Assembly: GCA_016647705.1 (NCBI GenBank)
Contig: CM028336.1
Location: forward strand, 13,958,880 to 14,022,879
DNA: 64,000 bases
DNA from: Eucommia ulmoides
Taxonomy: Eukaryota; Streptophyta; Magnoliopsida; Garryales; Eucommiaceae
Reading direction: 5' to 3'
The position numbers and the translations under genes are program-made. The notes under the pieces were generated by a model. The model ran no database searches. It was given only the letters and a program-made list of their open reading frames with translations, and was not told where the DNA came from. Below, piece after piece: positions 33,152-45,861 of the stretch. Every line of letters begins with the position of its first letter. Position 1 is the first letter of the stretch.

Positions 33152-35400
33152 TGTTTGCCCAAATATCTAACCAAAAGGGGGATGAATTTGGTAGTGACAA
33201 AAAGTAAAACAATAAATTTAAACAAAAGTTATCAATTTTCGTAATTAATTATTATCTTGTTAAGTAGCGACAATATGTTTAACAAGGTATATACACAAAC
33301 AATCAGAAATATAACAATACAGCATACAAAGATTTATCCTGATTCGGGAAGCTACTTTTACCTATATGTAGTCACTCCCCCTAGCTACACAGGAATTTCG
33401 CAATCTACTAACCCTTTGATTTATTTTCTAGGTAAGAACCAAACACTTAAAATCCTGATTCTTTTTGCATGCTTAGAATCAACGTTTACAACACTAATTC
33501 TTTTCACATACTAGAATCAACCTATCACTCTCTCACACTATTACACTTATTCTTTTTGTAGGCTTAGGAAGAACCTTCTCACACACTAATTCTGTTATAG
33601 GAAGAATCAAAATCTAATCTTTTAAAAGGTTAAACATTAACATAATCTTTTTCGCAGGCAAAATATTAAACCCTAATATTTTTTTCAGGCTAAAAATTAA
33701 ACCCTAATCTTTTTCTCAGGTTAAAGATAAAAACCTAATTACCCAAATTAGACATCGTCCCAAATGTGTCTAATCCACTCAAACTCACAAATACAGAAAA
33801 TTTACTAGTTTTTACCCATAAAGAGCTTCTACCACCTCAATATTATTATGGTTAATTATTGTTCCGAAATACTACGTTATAGAATCTATGTGAGACAGAA
33901 ATTTGTTTTGATCAATTTTATGCACAAATAGTAAATAATAAGATTTCACGAATAAAAACCTTTTTAAAAGATTTTCATAATAGTAGATTTGAAAGCGATT
34001 TTTCTCAAAACAATGAATCCAAGTAATTAAACCAATAATCTAAGAAAGCAAATTAATTAACTTGAAAATATCTCAACGGGATTTCTTTAAAATGATTTAG
34101 ATAACGCAATGAAGAACACAGACTGGTGACCAAAACTTTTCGCTCTTCGATCAAGAACTTTTTTTATCAAACTTACTTACAAATTTCAGCATAAAAAATC
34201 TCTCTTATAATAGCCAAAAGCTAAATTTTCTTGATTAATGAACTTGAAAAACGTAGGCCTTTATTTATAGATATTTAACTAAACCTCTAACCGCTAGTTT
34301 TCAAATTCCAAGACTTAAAAAAAATCTTTTGGTACCCCATATATTGTATACTTTCAAAATAAGTATGTTTCATTTAAAAAAAAATACTTTTGAGAAAATC
34401 TCGATTTGGTCCCCAAAACGTTTTCAATTCAAAATCCTTAAGACAAAAAGTAGTTTCATTAATTTAGTTAAGAGAATAATTAATTATGTGGGACCAAATA
34501 AATAGAAAACAAATAATATATATATATATATATATATAAGTAAAACATTTAAATTCCTTTAAAAAACTCATTTAAAATTATGAAAATCGAGAATGTTTGA
34601 CCAAAAAAATGAGTCAGCTAAAAAGTTGATTGTAGACTATCGGTTGATCGAGCACCCTGCCGATCGATCGCCTTCTCCAACGGTCATAACTGATTAACCG
34701 CCTTCTCCAACGCTCAATATTATGACCGTTGGCCAGCCTCTAGTCGGTTAACCGACCACTTGTCTGGTTGACTGATCCGTCTAGTATACTTCTTTTTTTT
34801 TACCTTATTTCGACTACTAGATTCATTAGTCGACCGACCGTACCCGTCGGTTGACCGAATTGGCCAGCAGGTCACCCATTTAACTTCCTCAAGCAACTGT
34901 TTTGGTTAGTCGATCGACCCCCTTTCGTCGGTTGATCGAATTAAAATCCATCATTTTAAATGTTAAAATCATCTTTTTAATTATACCCTTAACCAAAAAA
35001 CATTTTTATGACTTAATACATTATAAAAACCATATTAGGACCACAACATTATCACTTCTTACTAATACATACATACATAAGATTTATTCATTTTCAAGTG
35101 TCGTACATGATCTTAATTTGGGTTGCGTTAAGAGCATAAAGGTAATGAGGTATTTTCACCTAAATGCCTTCATTGTCTTCAATACTCTAAAAATCTTCAT
35201 TATCTTCATCTTGTAGACATATTGAATTCCTATGATTCTTTAATAATCACTTCATGAATTCTTCAATAATTAATCTTTTCGACCCATTTTTTTTTTTTTA
35301 ATTTCAACCTATAGAACTTTTAATCTGAAATCACTCAATAAAATCATTACTTTCATAAAACATCAATGAATAATTATCCATCAAAATATTAGGTTCAACA
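33152..35400 (-). repeat. 5' LTR of element C (minus strand)
   Basis: 2,249 bp; minus strand TGTTGAACC to GGGCAAACA. It holds a GTCGAC/GTTGAC/GATCGATC-rich cluster (34620-34930), a TATAAATA-like box near 34265, a (TA)n tract near 34517-34540, and the stem-loop array (33418-33735). The right edge touches the interior of the 5' LTR of element D. Confidence 0.85.
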
Positions 35401-35742
35401 AAGTGAGATTGTTCTTGATTAGTTGCTCAAAATTAACAGTGCTTTAATTGAGTTACATTCTTTAAATTTAGCTTGTAGTATTTTTGTGTGAAAAATCATT
35501 TTTAATTTAGAATATTTTGAAAATCTTGTGAAACGATTTTTTCCTATGAAATCTTATTAATATTATCCTTGTACTTAAATTGAGTAAAATCATATTCATA
35601 TTCTCATGTAGTTTTATCACATAGCTTATCGGGACATTAATCGAGCATATATTGTATTGAGGTGGTAGAAGCTCCTGTGGGAACAAAGTTGATATTTTGT
35701 TTTTGTATTGGTGAGTGTGAAAGGATTAGACACATTTGGGTC
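35401..35742 (+). repeat. 5' LTR of element D, left piece (U3 missing)
   Basis: Begins GTGAGATTGTTCTTG, matching the 3' LTR of D from about 44990 onward. The first 914 bases or so of the LTR, with its promoter, are absent: the edge of element C replaces them. It is interrupted at 35743 by the Tekay solo LTR. Confidence 0.8.
35738..35742. other. Target-site duplication GGGTC of the Tekay solo LTR (left copy)
   Basis: GGGTC at 35738-35742 and again at 38569-38573. The uninterrupted D sequence TTTGGGTCGGTATCTAATC at 45328-45346 shows the empty site. Confidence 0.9.
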
Positions 35743-38568
35743 TATCATACCCCACCCCGGGCCCCACCCCCGAGGCCGGCCGTGACGTCGGCATGACACT
35801 TCCTGACCAATCGACCAAATAAATACATACATATATATACATATTCAAACGCACACGCACCGCTATCAATATTTTTTTTCCCAAAAATAATACCTTCCAC
35901 GGTTCACCTCTGACCGGCCCACTCCCAAAATGACACTACCTTCGGACTATACCTAATGCCAGTAGTGGACTAACTCCTAGCCGTGGTACTTGAAACCAAA
36001 TATTTTTATCGGTATACTGTCTTCATAATAAAAATATTTAAAGGATCAAGTACAATTGTTAAGTACCAACTTCCAAAATATAATATTTTATAATTACATA
36101 CCAGGTTGAAAATCCTGTCCCACTGTCACCAATGTAATAAGCTAATATATTTAAAACAAGAAAAAGTGTTAAACACCACGTTTCAAAATATAATAATATA
36201 ACCGCATACTATGTTGAAAATCCAGTTCCACTACCACTAATGAAATAAAGTAATATAATTAACCCCCAACTCAAATATTTTAGGACAACCCCTCCAAACC
36301 TTTTAAATCAAACACATGCAAACAATTTAAATCAACCAATCCAAATATTTTAAACGTATAATAAAATACACCACACCTCATCTTCTACTAGCCATAGGAT
36401 CGTTTTTACCTCACGATTGGGAGTTACGATAGTACCGTAACCTGTACAACTGTGCCATCTAAAGTGATTATCAGTGCCAGGGCCATTCATTATCTCTAAT
36501 GATAGGGGTACCACCTGCATGATTTGCACTCCTGACGTGTCAATCAAACCACCTGCCGGACTAATCCTCCGGACAGGTCATAATAATCAACCACCTGCAG
36601 GACTACCCTCATGATAAGTCATAATGTAATCAACCACCTGCAGGACTAATCCTCCTGACAGGTCATAATAATCAACCACCTGTAGGACAAATCCTCCTAA
36701 TGGGTCAAAATATCATCAACAACCTGTAGGACATGCCCTCCTGACAGGTCATAATAATCAACCACATGTAGGACTAATCCTTCTAACAGGTCAAAATCAT
36801 CTCGCAAGACATGCCTTCCTGACGAGATCAAAACTATGGTATAGTCGGACAAAAATCACTTTCCACCTTTAAAACCCACTTGATTCAAAAATCATTTTCC
36901 ACCTTTAAAACCAACTTGATCCAAAAATTATTTTCCACCTTTTAAAACCAACTTGATCCAAATAAGTCGCAAAATCATCCATTTTAAATAGACCAATTTT
37001 CTGCAATTTATATGAAAATAAAATTTATAAATTTACATAGAAGACAGTGCACTCACCTCGTTCCCCGCACTGCAAAAATACCAACGTCAGAAACTACCGG
37101 GACGCTGGTGCCTGCGAACCTAAGAACGATAGGCCTAAATTAATATTTTATTTAAAATAACCTAACATGCAATACAGGCACTAAATTTCATAATCCCCTC
37201 ATTCCCCAAATTTCATTATGAAAAATTATTATTTCGTTCGTTTCGCTACGTTAATATTTACTGTACCAATTTATTTAGATTAACAATTAATAAAATATTA
37301 TTACAATTACAAAAATTACTATTACGATTGCGAAACTTTTAATATTAACAATTTAATTTAACAAAAATAATACCTAATTAAAATTTTACATGTTTCCGAA
37401 TCGCTCGCAGGCTCAGAAGTTGAAATTTGAATTTTGATTTTTATTTGATTTTTCTCTTCTTCTTTTTTTCTCCTTTTTTCTCCTCTTCTCTTCTTTCTAT
37501 TTTTTTTTCTTTTTCTTTTCTGCCTCCTATTTTCAGTGCCTGGACCTTCTCTCTCTCTAACTCTCCACCGCCAGGGACACACTCTCTCTCACTACTCCTC
37601 ACTCACCGCCGGCCAACCTATATCGATCACACATACGCACAGCAGATCGTCGACCTATAACACCCCCACAACCTAATCAAACCACCCCACAATGAAACCC
37701 ACTGTCGGCAACACATACACGCACACACAATTTGATCATATACACACACACACAGTCACACCCTGTCACAGCCGGCCGACCAACGACACCACACACAAAC
37801 AACGATCAGAACATACGCCGAAACACACATACACCCCCTCATCTAATCGACTGGACACACATGCACACACACGCACACACCCATACCCACAGTCGACAAA
37901 AATAGAGCGCACACACACACACACATAGCCGACCAACAACACACACACACACACACGCCATCGTCTAACCAACACACTCACATACTATCAACTCTCACAC
38001 ACACACACGCAATCGCTGGCACACAAACAAACCCACCGGCGATACCCACACACAATGATCACATACATTGACGGCGATGGTTGAACGACGAACATACCCA
38101 CATCACATGACAATAAACGACAACACACATCCACTGTCGACGACACCCCCACGCCAACGGACGAACAACGACGCACACCGGTGACGACAACACACACATG
38201 CAATTCGCCGGACGAACGCACCCATACTGCTGGCGATCACAAAACAGCACCCACGGCATACACCGGACTGACCAAACACCTCCCCTCTGATCCTCTCTCT
38301 CTTATCTGTTTTCTATTTTTCTCCTTTTTAGATTTTTTTGAATTGTGTGTGCATGGGCATATATATATATATTCAAACTACATTAACCTCCCCTAAATTT
38401 TCTTTAGGTATTGTTTAGGCCCAATTCAAAATTTAATATTCTCAAAATTATAAATCCACCCCTAAATTTTTTTAATTAAATTAAAAATGTCACATTCGAC
38501 CCCGTTATTTTTTAAATGTTCTAAAATGCGGCTAATGAATATGCACATGCGGAAATTAGGGTCTTACA
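35743..38568 (-). mobile_element. Tekay-type gypsy solo LTR (2,826 bp) inside element D
   Basis: In minus sense it starts TGTAAGACCC and ends GGGGTATGATA, where the original terminal CA has become TA. This matches the LTR ends of element E (TATAAGACC to GGGTATGACA). It shares long blocks with E and with 63398-64000, including the sequence complementary to CTAGCCATAGGATCGTTT near 36388 and a minisatellite at 36540-36830. A 5-bp target duplication flanks it and no interior is present, so it is a solo LTR left by LTR-LTR recombination. The promoter side has a (TA)n box near 38360; the leader beyond it (37550-38330) is TG-rich on the transcribed strand. Confidence 0.9.
36540..36830 (-). repeat. 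Minisatellite of about 46 bp in the Tekay solo LTR
   Basis: Six or so units of the type CAACCACCTGCAGGACTAAT, CCTCCTGACAGGTCATAATAA (plus view). The same array type lies in the 5' LTR of E at 57150-57330 on the other strand, so it is an old feature of the family. Confidence 0.8.
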
Positions 38569-38573
38569 GGGTC

Positions 38574-39099
38574 GGTGTCTAATCAGGTTATAGTTTTGAT
38601 TCTTAGCTTGTAAAAGGATTAAGTTTGATTATTCCTATAATAAAATTAGGTTAGTCTTTAGCCTGGTAAAAACATAGATAGGTTTGATTTTTAGCCTGCA
38701 AAATAATTAGGTTTTTCCTGAGCCTGTTAAAAAAAAATTATAAAGGTTTGATTATGGGCCTAGAAAAAGAATTAGGTTAGTCTTTGGCTTGTGAAAAATA
38801 TTGTAAGGATTTGGTTCCTACTTGGGAAAGGAATCATAGATAATGGATTGCGAAATCCTGACAAGAGCTCAGGGGACTGTACGTAGGCAAGAGTAGCTTT
38901 TCGAACAAAGATAAATCTGTGTGTTCAGTTTCTTTATTTATATCAGTTTGGTTGTGCACATAGAGATATACTTTTTGCTATAAACTCAACATATTAATTA
39001 GATAAAAAAAATTGTTGATTGCTTGTTTGGTAATTTAATTGTTTAAATTTTTATAATTATACAATTCACTCTCCTATTGGGTAGATCTGTGGGTCAACA
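38574..39099 (+). repeat. 5' LTR of element D, right piece
   Basis: Resumes at GGTGTCTAATCAGG, matching the 3' LTR of D near 45335, and ends GGGTCAACA at 39099. It carries decayed stem-loops of the U5 array (38600-38850). Confidence 0.85.
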
Positions 39100-39101
39100 A
39101 T

Positions 39102-39113
39102 TGGTACTAGAGC
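39102..39113 (+). other. Primer binding site, tRNA-iMet type (element D)
   Basis: TGGTACTAGAGC differs from TGGTATCAGAGC by two bases. Confidence 0.8.
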
Positions 39114-39154
39114 TGATTTAGCTCAATAGACTAAACATCCTAGCTAACATGATC

Positions 39155-40640
39155 ATGGCATATCACATGAACACACTAGATGAGGGGCAATCTATGCATT
39201 ATCTTCCATTGTTTGTAGATGATAATTATGTATTCTAAAAGGCCATAGTGATTGTTTTCTTACAAGAAACTAACTATGAAGCTTGGTTGGTTTTGATTAT
39301 GGTCCTTATATTTCCACTGTTAACGGTGTTACTAAGAAGAAAGAAAATTATGATTCGGAGAATCATTGAAAGTTATATGTTAATGCTTAAGCTATTAATC
39401 TCTTATTCTATACTTTAGGTGTGAATGAGTATAACAAGATTTCAGGTTGTGAATCAACAAAGCAGATGTGCGATATGTTTCAAATCACACACGAGGGAAC
39501 AAATCAAGTGAAAGAATCCAAAATTAGTGTCTCAATACATCAGTTTGAACTGTTTAGAATGGGTAATGTAGAATCAATTTAGGAGATGTACACTCAATTC
39601 AACAACATCTGCAACAGTCTTAGAGCACTTGGAAAGCCATACACCATGGAAAAGAAATTGCGAAACATTCTAAGATCATTAACCAAAGCTTGGGAGCCCA
39701 AAGTGACAATAATCGAAGAAGCTAAAGATCTCGCCAAATATATGGTCGATGAACTCAATGGTAATCGAATGGCCCATGAGTCATCTATTTATGGATATGA
39801 AAGAGCTGGGAATAGTAAAAGGAAGTCCTTAGCACTAAAAGCTCAAAACATTGAGGAGAATGATGACAACGATGGTATAAGCCTCAACAGCGAGCAAGCA
39901 ATGGATGTGGCTCTTATCACCAATAACTTCAGAAGGATAACCCAACAAACTTTCTGCGGAAGGAAGAATTTCAATATGAATAATATTGAGTGCTTCAATT
40001 AGCATAAAATCGGACACTTTCAATCTTATTGTCCTGAGCCAAAGAAAGAGAAGAAAAGAAAAGAAAATAAGAAAGTGAGAAAAAGAAGGAAGAAATCATG
40101 AAGCCACATGGGATGGACTCAAAATCAAGTAGCTCCGAAAAGTCTAGTAGTGACCATTCATCTATGCTTGCTTTAAATGATTACAAGCTTCAACGTTCTA
40201 AGATAAATGCTCTACAGAGTTCAATTAACACATTAATCAAGCAAGTAGTAAAATTTGAATCGAAAAATATTTCTCTCAGAAGACAAATTTATAAAATGGT
40301 TTCATTTGATTTCAAAAAAGAAAACAATGAATTGAAATTCAAAATTATGGATCTAAATTCTATTATTATCAAATTTACAAGTGGTGAGAATAATTTAAAA
40401 ATGATTTTGGAAATTCCAAGAGGAGTATTTGATAAAACAGGAATTGATTTTCAGAAAAATATTAAACAAAAGAGATTGCAAAAATTCTTTTCTAAAACTA
40501 AGAATCTTGTTAGATGTTTTAATTGTAATGCTATGGGGCATACCATAAGAAGTTGTTTTCATAGATTATCTAAAGATAAACAGGTACGGATTCATAAAAG
40601 AACAAACATTGATTCAGCTAACAAGATCGGACCTACTTAG
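39155..40640 (+). pseudogene. SIRE-type gag of element D
   Basis: Starts MAYHMNTLDEGQSMHYLPLF, then is broken by stops and frameshifts up to 39585. 39586-40002 is open: MYTQFNNICNSLRALGKPY, ILRSLTKAWEPKVTIIEEAK and MAHESSIYGYERAGNSKRK. It ends inside the first zinc knuckle, where the second Cys-side codon has become TAG. 40098-40640 carries the acidic/Ser segment, a coiled-coil (INTLIKQVVKFESKNISL), NNLKMILEI and an intact second knuckle, RCFNCNAMGHTIRSC. Same architecture as A and F, more decayed than A. Confidence 0.85.
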
Positions 40641-43600
40641 ATTGGGTATAACTTAGGAACTATTTAAAGTACTCCTTGTAGGTTATTCTGAAAGCATCAT
40701 TAAGTAAGAAAATTGGTTCCTGGATAGTGGCTGTTCTTGGAACATGACGAACGATAAATCTACATTTATGCCTTTGAAATTTAAGAAGGAGGTCATGTGA
40801 CTTTTGGAGACAACGCCAAGGGAAATATCATCGGTATAGGTAACATTGGAAGTGGCTCTACTACTATTGAGTATGTTTTGTTGGTAGATGGTCTTAAGCA
40901 TAATTTTCTTAATATAAGTCAATTATGTGATAAGGGTTCCAATGTAATCCTTGATAATAATAGATGCATCATTAAGAATGGTAATGATAGTAGTATCTTA
41001 CTTGTGGCATTCCATGTGGAAAATATTTACATTTATTAATTTAAAGATTTTTTTGCACAAAATCTATCTTGTTTAAATGTTTTATCTGATAATAGTTGGT
41101 TATCGCATAGACATTTTGGGCATGCTAGTATAGAGTTAATTTCTAATTTATCTAAAAAAAGTCTTGCACTTGGTTTACCTGCTCTTAAATATGTAAAGAA
41201 TAAAGTGTGTGATGCACGTCAATTAGGTAAATAGTTTAGATCATCTTTCAAGAAGAGGTTGCATACATCTACATCGAAATGTCTTAAACTATTGTATCTA
41301 GATTTATTTGGTCCTAATGTTATTGCTAGATTAGGTGGAAAGTTTTTTACATTTGTAATTGTTGATGATTATTCTAGACTTACGTAGACATTTTTCTTAT
41401 CTAAGAAAAATGATGTTGCATCTACATTTTCTAAATTTTGTAAATGTGTGCAAAATGAGAAATAGTCATACATTGTAAACAACCGAAGTGATAGAGGCAT
41501 AGAATTTAAGAATACTGAAATTATTAGTTATTGTAATGAGTATGGATATTCTCACAATTTCTCTGCACCAAGAACTCTACAACAAAACGGTGTTGTGGAA
41601 AAAAATAATAGAACACTTCTAGAAATGACCAAAACTATACTAAATAAAATTGATCTTCCTAAATATTTCTGAGCTGAAGTAATAAGAACTGCATGTTATG
41701 TTATTAATCAAGTTTCTATCCGAAGAGGTTTTAATAAAACCCCTTATGAGATTTGGAATGAAAAATCTCAAATATATCATATTTCAAAGTTTTTGAATGT
41801 CAATGCTTTATTTTAAATGATAAGGATAATTTGGAGAAGTTTGATGTCAAATTTGATCAACATATTTTTCTTGAGTATGCTTCGAATGGTACGGCATATA
41901 GAGTTTATAATAAGCGATCTTTAGTTGTTGAAAAATCTATGCATGTGATCTTTGAAGAGTCTAATTCATTTATGTCGAGAAAGGATTTGAATGATGGTGA
42001 TGTAGGTATAATGACAGAGCAAAAGAATCAAGAATTTGAATCAGGAAAAAAATCATCAAATCCTCAAGAAAAGTTACTACAAAATGAAAGGACAACTACA
42101 CCATGACCTATAAGGACATTTCCAGGACATTCAATAAAAGCAATTATCGGTAATTTCGAAAGAGGTGTAAGTACTATATCATCCCTTAGAGATATTGTTA
42201 ATATTGTATTTCTATCTCAAATTGAAGCTAAAATTTTTAATAAGACTTTAACTAATGAATCATGGATCTCTACTATGCAAGAAGAATTGCTTTAATTTGA
42301 GAGAAATAAAGTATGGTCTCTAGTTCCTAGACTTGAATTTTATCCTATTATTGGTACTAAATGGGTTTATCGTAATAAAAATGATGAAATAAGAATGGTA
42401 GTTAGAAAAAAAGTAAGATTAGTAGCACAGGGCTATAATCAAGAAGTGGGCATAGATTGTGATGAAACTTATGCTCTAGTTGCTCGATTAGAAGCCATTA
42501 GAATGTTGTTGAATTTTGCATATTCTCATACCTTTAAATTATTTCAAATGGATGTCGAGAGTACTTTCTTAAATGATTTTTTAACTGAAAACATTTATGT
42601 AAAACAATCACCCGATTTTGAAAATAAAAAATTATCTGATCATGTTTTCAAACTACGTGAAGTTTTGTATAAACTCAAACAAGCTCCTCGAGCTTAGTAT
42701 GAGAGATTTAGCCGGTATTTAATTCAGAATAGTTTTAACGTGATTTATGTGATATAACTCTTTTTGTGAAACAAAATGACTCCAACATTCTATTAGTACC
42801 AATATACATAAATGATATTATCTTTGGTTCTACTAATGATGTTCTTTACCAAGGGTTTTCCATAATAATGGAGGTTGAATTCAAAATGAGTATGATGGGA
42901 AAATCAACATTCTTTCTTGCACTACAAATTAAACAAACTAAAGAAGAAATCTTTATCAATCAAGTCAAGTACGCTAAAGAGTTACTGAAGAAGTACGATT
43001 TTGATAGTGCTACAGAGTACAAAACTCCTATAACAACTGTGATAAAAATAAATAAGGACAATATAGGTAAAAATATTAATGAAAAAATTTATCGAGGTAT
43101 GATTGCTAGTCTATTGTATCCTACTGGGAGTATACCAGATATTATGTTTAGTGTTTGTTTATGTTGAAGATTTCAATCTTGCCCTGAAAAAGTCGTATTT
43201 AACTACTGTCAAGTGAATCTTTCGGTATTTAAAAGGGACTTATGATCTAGGACTATAGTATCCTAATAGGAATAAGTTTACCTTAATTGCTTACTCTGAC
43301 GTTGATTTTGCCGAATGAAAAGTTGAGCGTAAAAACACAAGCGTATCATTTCATTTCTTGGGACATGCACTAGTTTCTTGGTCTAGCAAAAAAAAAATAA
43401 AAAAATCCTACAACCTTATCCACAACTGAGGTTGACCATATGGAAGCAGGTAATTGTTGTGCACAAATTCTATATCTTAAACAACAATCGCATAATTTTG
43501 GTATTTGCACATAGGAAGTTCCTATCAATTTTGATAATAAAAGTGTTATATGTCTAAATAAGAATCCTACATAACACTCATAAATTAAGCATATTGAAAT

Positions 43601-43772
43601 ATGTCATCATTTTATTCATGATCACATTCAAAATGGAGATGTTTCTATAGAATATGTTGATATTTTTTGCCAACATGCTAATATTTTTACTAAAACTCTA
43701 GCTGAAGATCAATTTGTGAAAATTATTCGAAGTTTAAGAATTGCTAGGCATAATGATATCTGCTTAGAATAG
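40641..43772 (+). pseudogene. Copia pol of element D
   Basis: Protease FLDSGCSWNMTNDKS keeps the DSG triad (near 40722), unlike A and F. Integrase runs from the HASIELISNL region through LDLFGPNVI, NRSDRGIEF-like and QQNGVVEKNNRTL, with many stops (41090-41800). [33 protein letters not shown] and YINDIIFGST, in which the first Asp of the catalytic YxDD is Asn. RNase H (43270-43770) is recognisable only as short pieces ending NDICLE. Frames change several times. Not functional. Confidence 0.85.
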
Positions 43773-44072
43773 ATGTTTTGATCATTCGTCTCTATGTTTT
43801 GTGATGATAAAGGGGGAGAAGTTATATGATATTTTTCAAATATGTTTTGTGTTCCCCTTGCATGAATTCATGAATATAATTAGAAATAGGGAACAATAAC
43901 ATTTTATGAACAATAATATTTTATGAGCTATATTGCATATTTTTTAAAAATATTTTTCTCATTATGGTTTTAAATTAGTTAAACCATCCGTCCTCATATT
44001 CAAGAGGAGAGTGGTTGAATATTTTGTTGAGAAAAAATCAAATTTAATTGTCATCATAAAAAATAAGAAGAT
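43773..44072 (+). other. 3' spacer of element D
   Basis: Contains GATAAAGGGGGAGAAGTTA (near 43806), the SIRE post-pol G-tract, and AAAAAATAAGAAGAT against the 3' LTR as a decayed polypurine tract. Non-coding. Confidence 0.65.
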
Positions 44073-44485
44073 TGTTGACCTTAGTTATTTTGATGGACAA
44101 ATTAACATTAATGTTTTACAGTTGTAATGTGCTTATTGAGTGATTTCATAATTGAGTTTCGAAGTGGTCATTTAACTTAGAGAAGCAGTGCTTGGATGTA
44201 GAAGCTTCTGGTTCAGATGATTGACTGACGAGATTACCGGTCGATCAGTGAAATCAGTAGCGATTTTCTAAACGGTCGACCTCCAATATGGTTGTTCAAC
44301 AGGTCCACAGTTCTAAACTATCAAAAATAGGACCGTTGTGAGGCAATGATAGACCGGTAGAATTTTTGGTCAACCAATTGGACCGAAATCAGATTACTAA
44401 CTAATTCGTTTTTCGAGATCTTCAATCTAAATTCTATGGTTTTGAACGTTATAAATTTGATTTTAAAGGGATTTGAGTGTTTTTC

Positions 44486-44554
<69 letters not shown>

Positions 44555-45861
44555 ATGTATTTTGAAGATCCTATTAATTTATCCCTATATTAATTGATTA
44601 TATGACTTTAACCAGTAAAACTACTTTCTATATTTAACGGTTTTGATTCAAAGAAGTTTTAGGGACTAAATTGAGCTTTTTAAATAGTATTTTTAAATCA
44701 AATATATCAGATTTGAAGGAGTATCTTATATGGAGTCTATATAAGACATTAATAGTCTTATGTTTTGAAAGATAGCCGTTATTGGCAAAGTTTGAATTCT
44801 ATAAATATAAACCTACATTTTTTTAACTTAATAACAATCAAGAGCAAGAGTTTTAATCAGTTATATTCATAAAGAGAGTATTATAAGAGTATTTTTATGA
44901 GAAAAAATTTGCATTAAAGAACTTATTGTTCTTGCTATTCCGAATTTGAGACTTTCCTACGATCTTCTAAAAGAAATTCCGGTGAGATTGTTCTTGTTTA
45001 CTTGCTCAAAATTCAATGTGCTTTCATTGAGTTATACTCTTTAAATTGAGCTTGTAGTATTTTTTTCTTAAAAAATCGTTTTCTATTTAGAATATCCTGC
45101 AAATCTTGTGAAACAGATTTTGCTTGTGAAATTTGATTAATACTATGCTTGTGCTTGAATTGAGTAAAATCATATTCATATTCTCAAGTAGTTCTATCAC
45201 ATAATTTATTGGGACATTAATTGAGAATATATTGTATAGAGGTGGTCGAAACTCCTGTGGGAAGAAACTTGATTATTGTTTTTTATTTTTATTTTTGTAT
45301 TGGTGAGTATAAGAGGATTAGACATATTTGGGTCGGTATCTAATCAGGGTATAGGTTTGAGTCTTAGCCTGTAAAAGAATTAGGTTTAATTCTTCTTGTA
45401 ATAGAATGAGGTTGGTTTTTTACCTGGTAAAATGATAGATAAGTTTGATTCTTAACCTGCAAAAGAATTCGGTTTCCCTGAGTCTAGTAAAAGAAAAATT
45501 GTCAAAGTTTGATTCTAAGACTGGGAAAGGAATTAGATTAGTTTTTAACCTGTGAAAAAATTGTAAGGGTTTGGCTCCTACTCGACAAAGAAATTAGGGT
45601 TATTGGATATCAAAATGCTTGCAAAAACATAAGGGACTTAACTTATGCAAGAGTATCTTGCCAAACCAGGATAACTCTGCTTATTTAATTTCTCTATCTC
45701 TATCTGTTTGGTTGTGCACTTAGATAAATACATTTTCACTGTAAACTCAAGATATTAACTGGATAGGAAAAATTGGTGATTGCTTATATGATAATTTAAT
45801 TTTTTTAAATTTATATAACTATCCAATTCACCCTTCTCTCGGGTAGATCTATGGGCCAACA
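44073..45861 (+). repeat. 3' LTR of element D
   Basis: 1,789 bp, TGTTGACC to GGGCCAACA. GCCGTTA at 44775-44781, TATAAATA at 44800-44807, (TA)n(TG)n at 44486-44551, and a stem-loop array at 45351-45600. The GTCGAC/GTTGAC-type cluster (44216-44400) is closer to the LTR start than in relatives because this LTR is shorter. Confidence 0.9.
44486..44551. repeat. (TA)n(TG)n microsatellite
   Basis: About 12 TA units followed directly by about 20 TG units, inside the U3 of the D 3' LTR. Confidence 0.95.

Noticed and set aside
37427-37660. Plus-strand frame starting with a Phe/Leu-rich stretch resembling a signal peptide
   Set aside because: Pyrimidine-rich low-complexity DNA antisense to the LTR transcript.
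37692-37928. Open frame rich in Thr and His
   Set aside because: It is a reading of CA-rich low-complexity sequence in the Tekay solo LTR, with no family motif.
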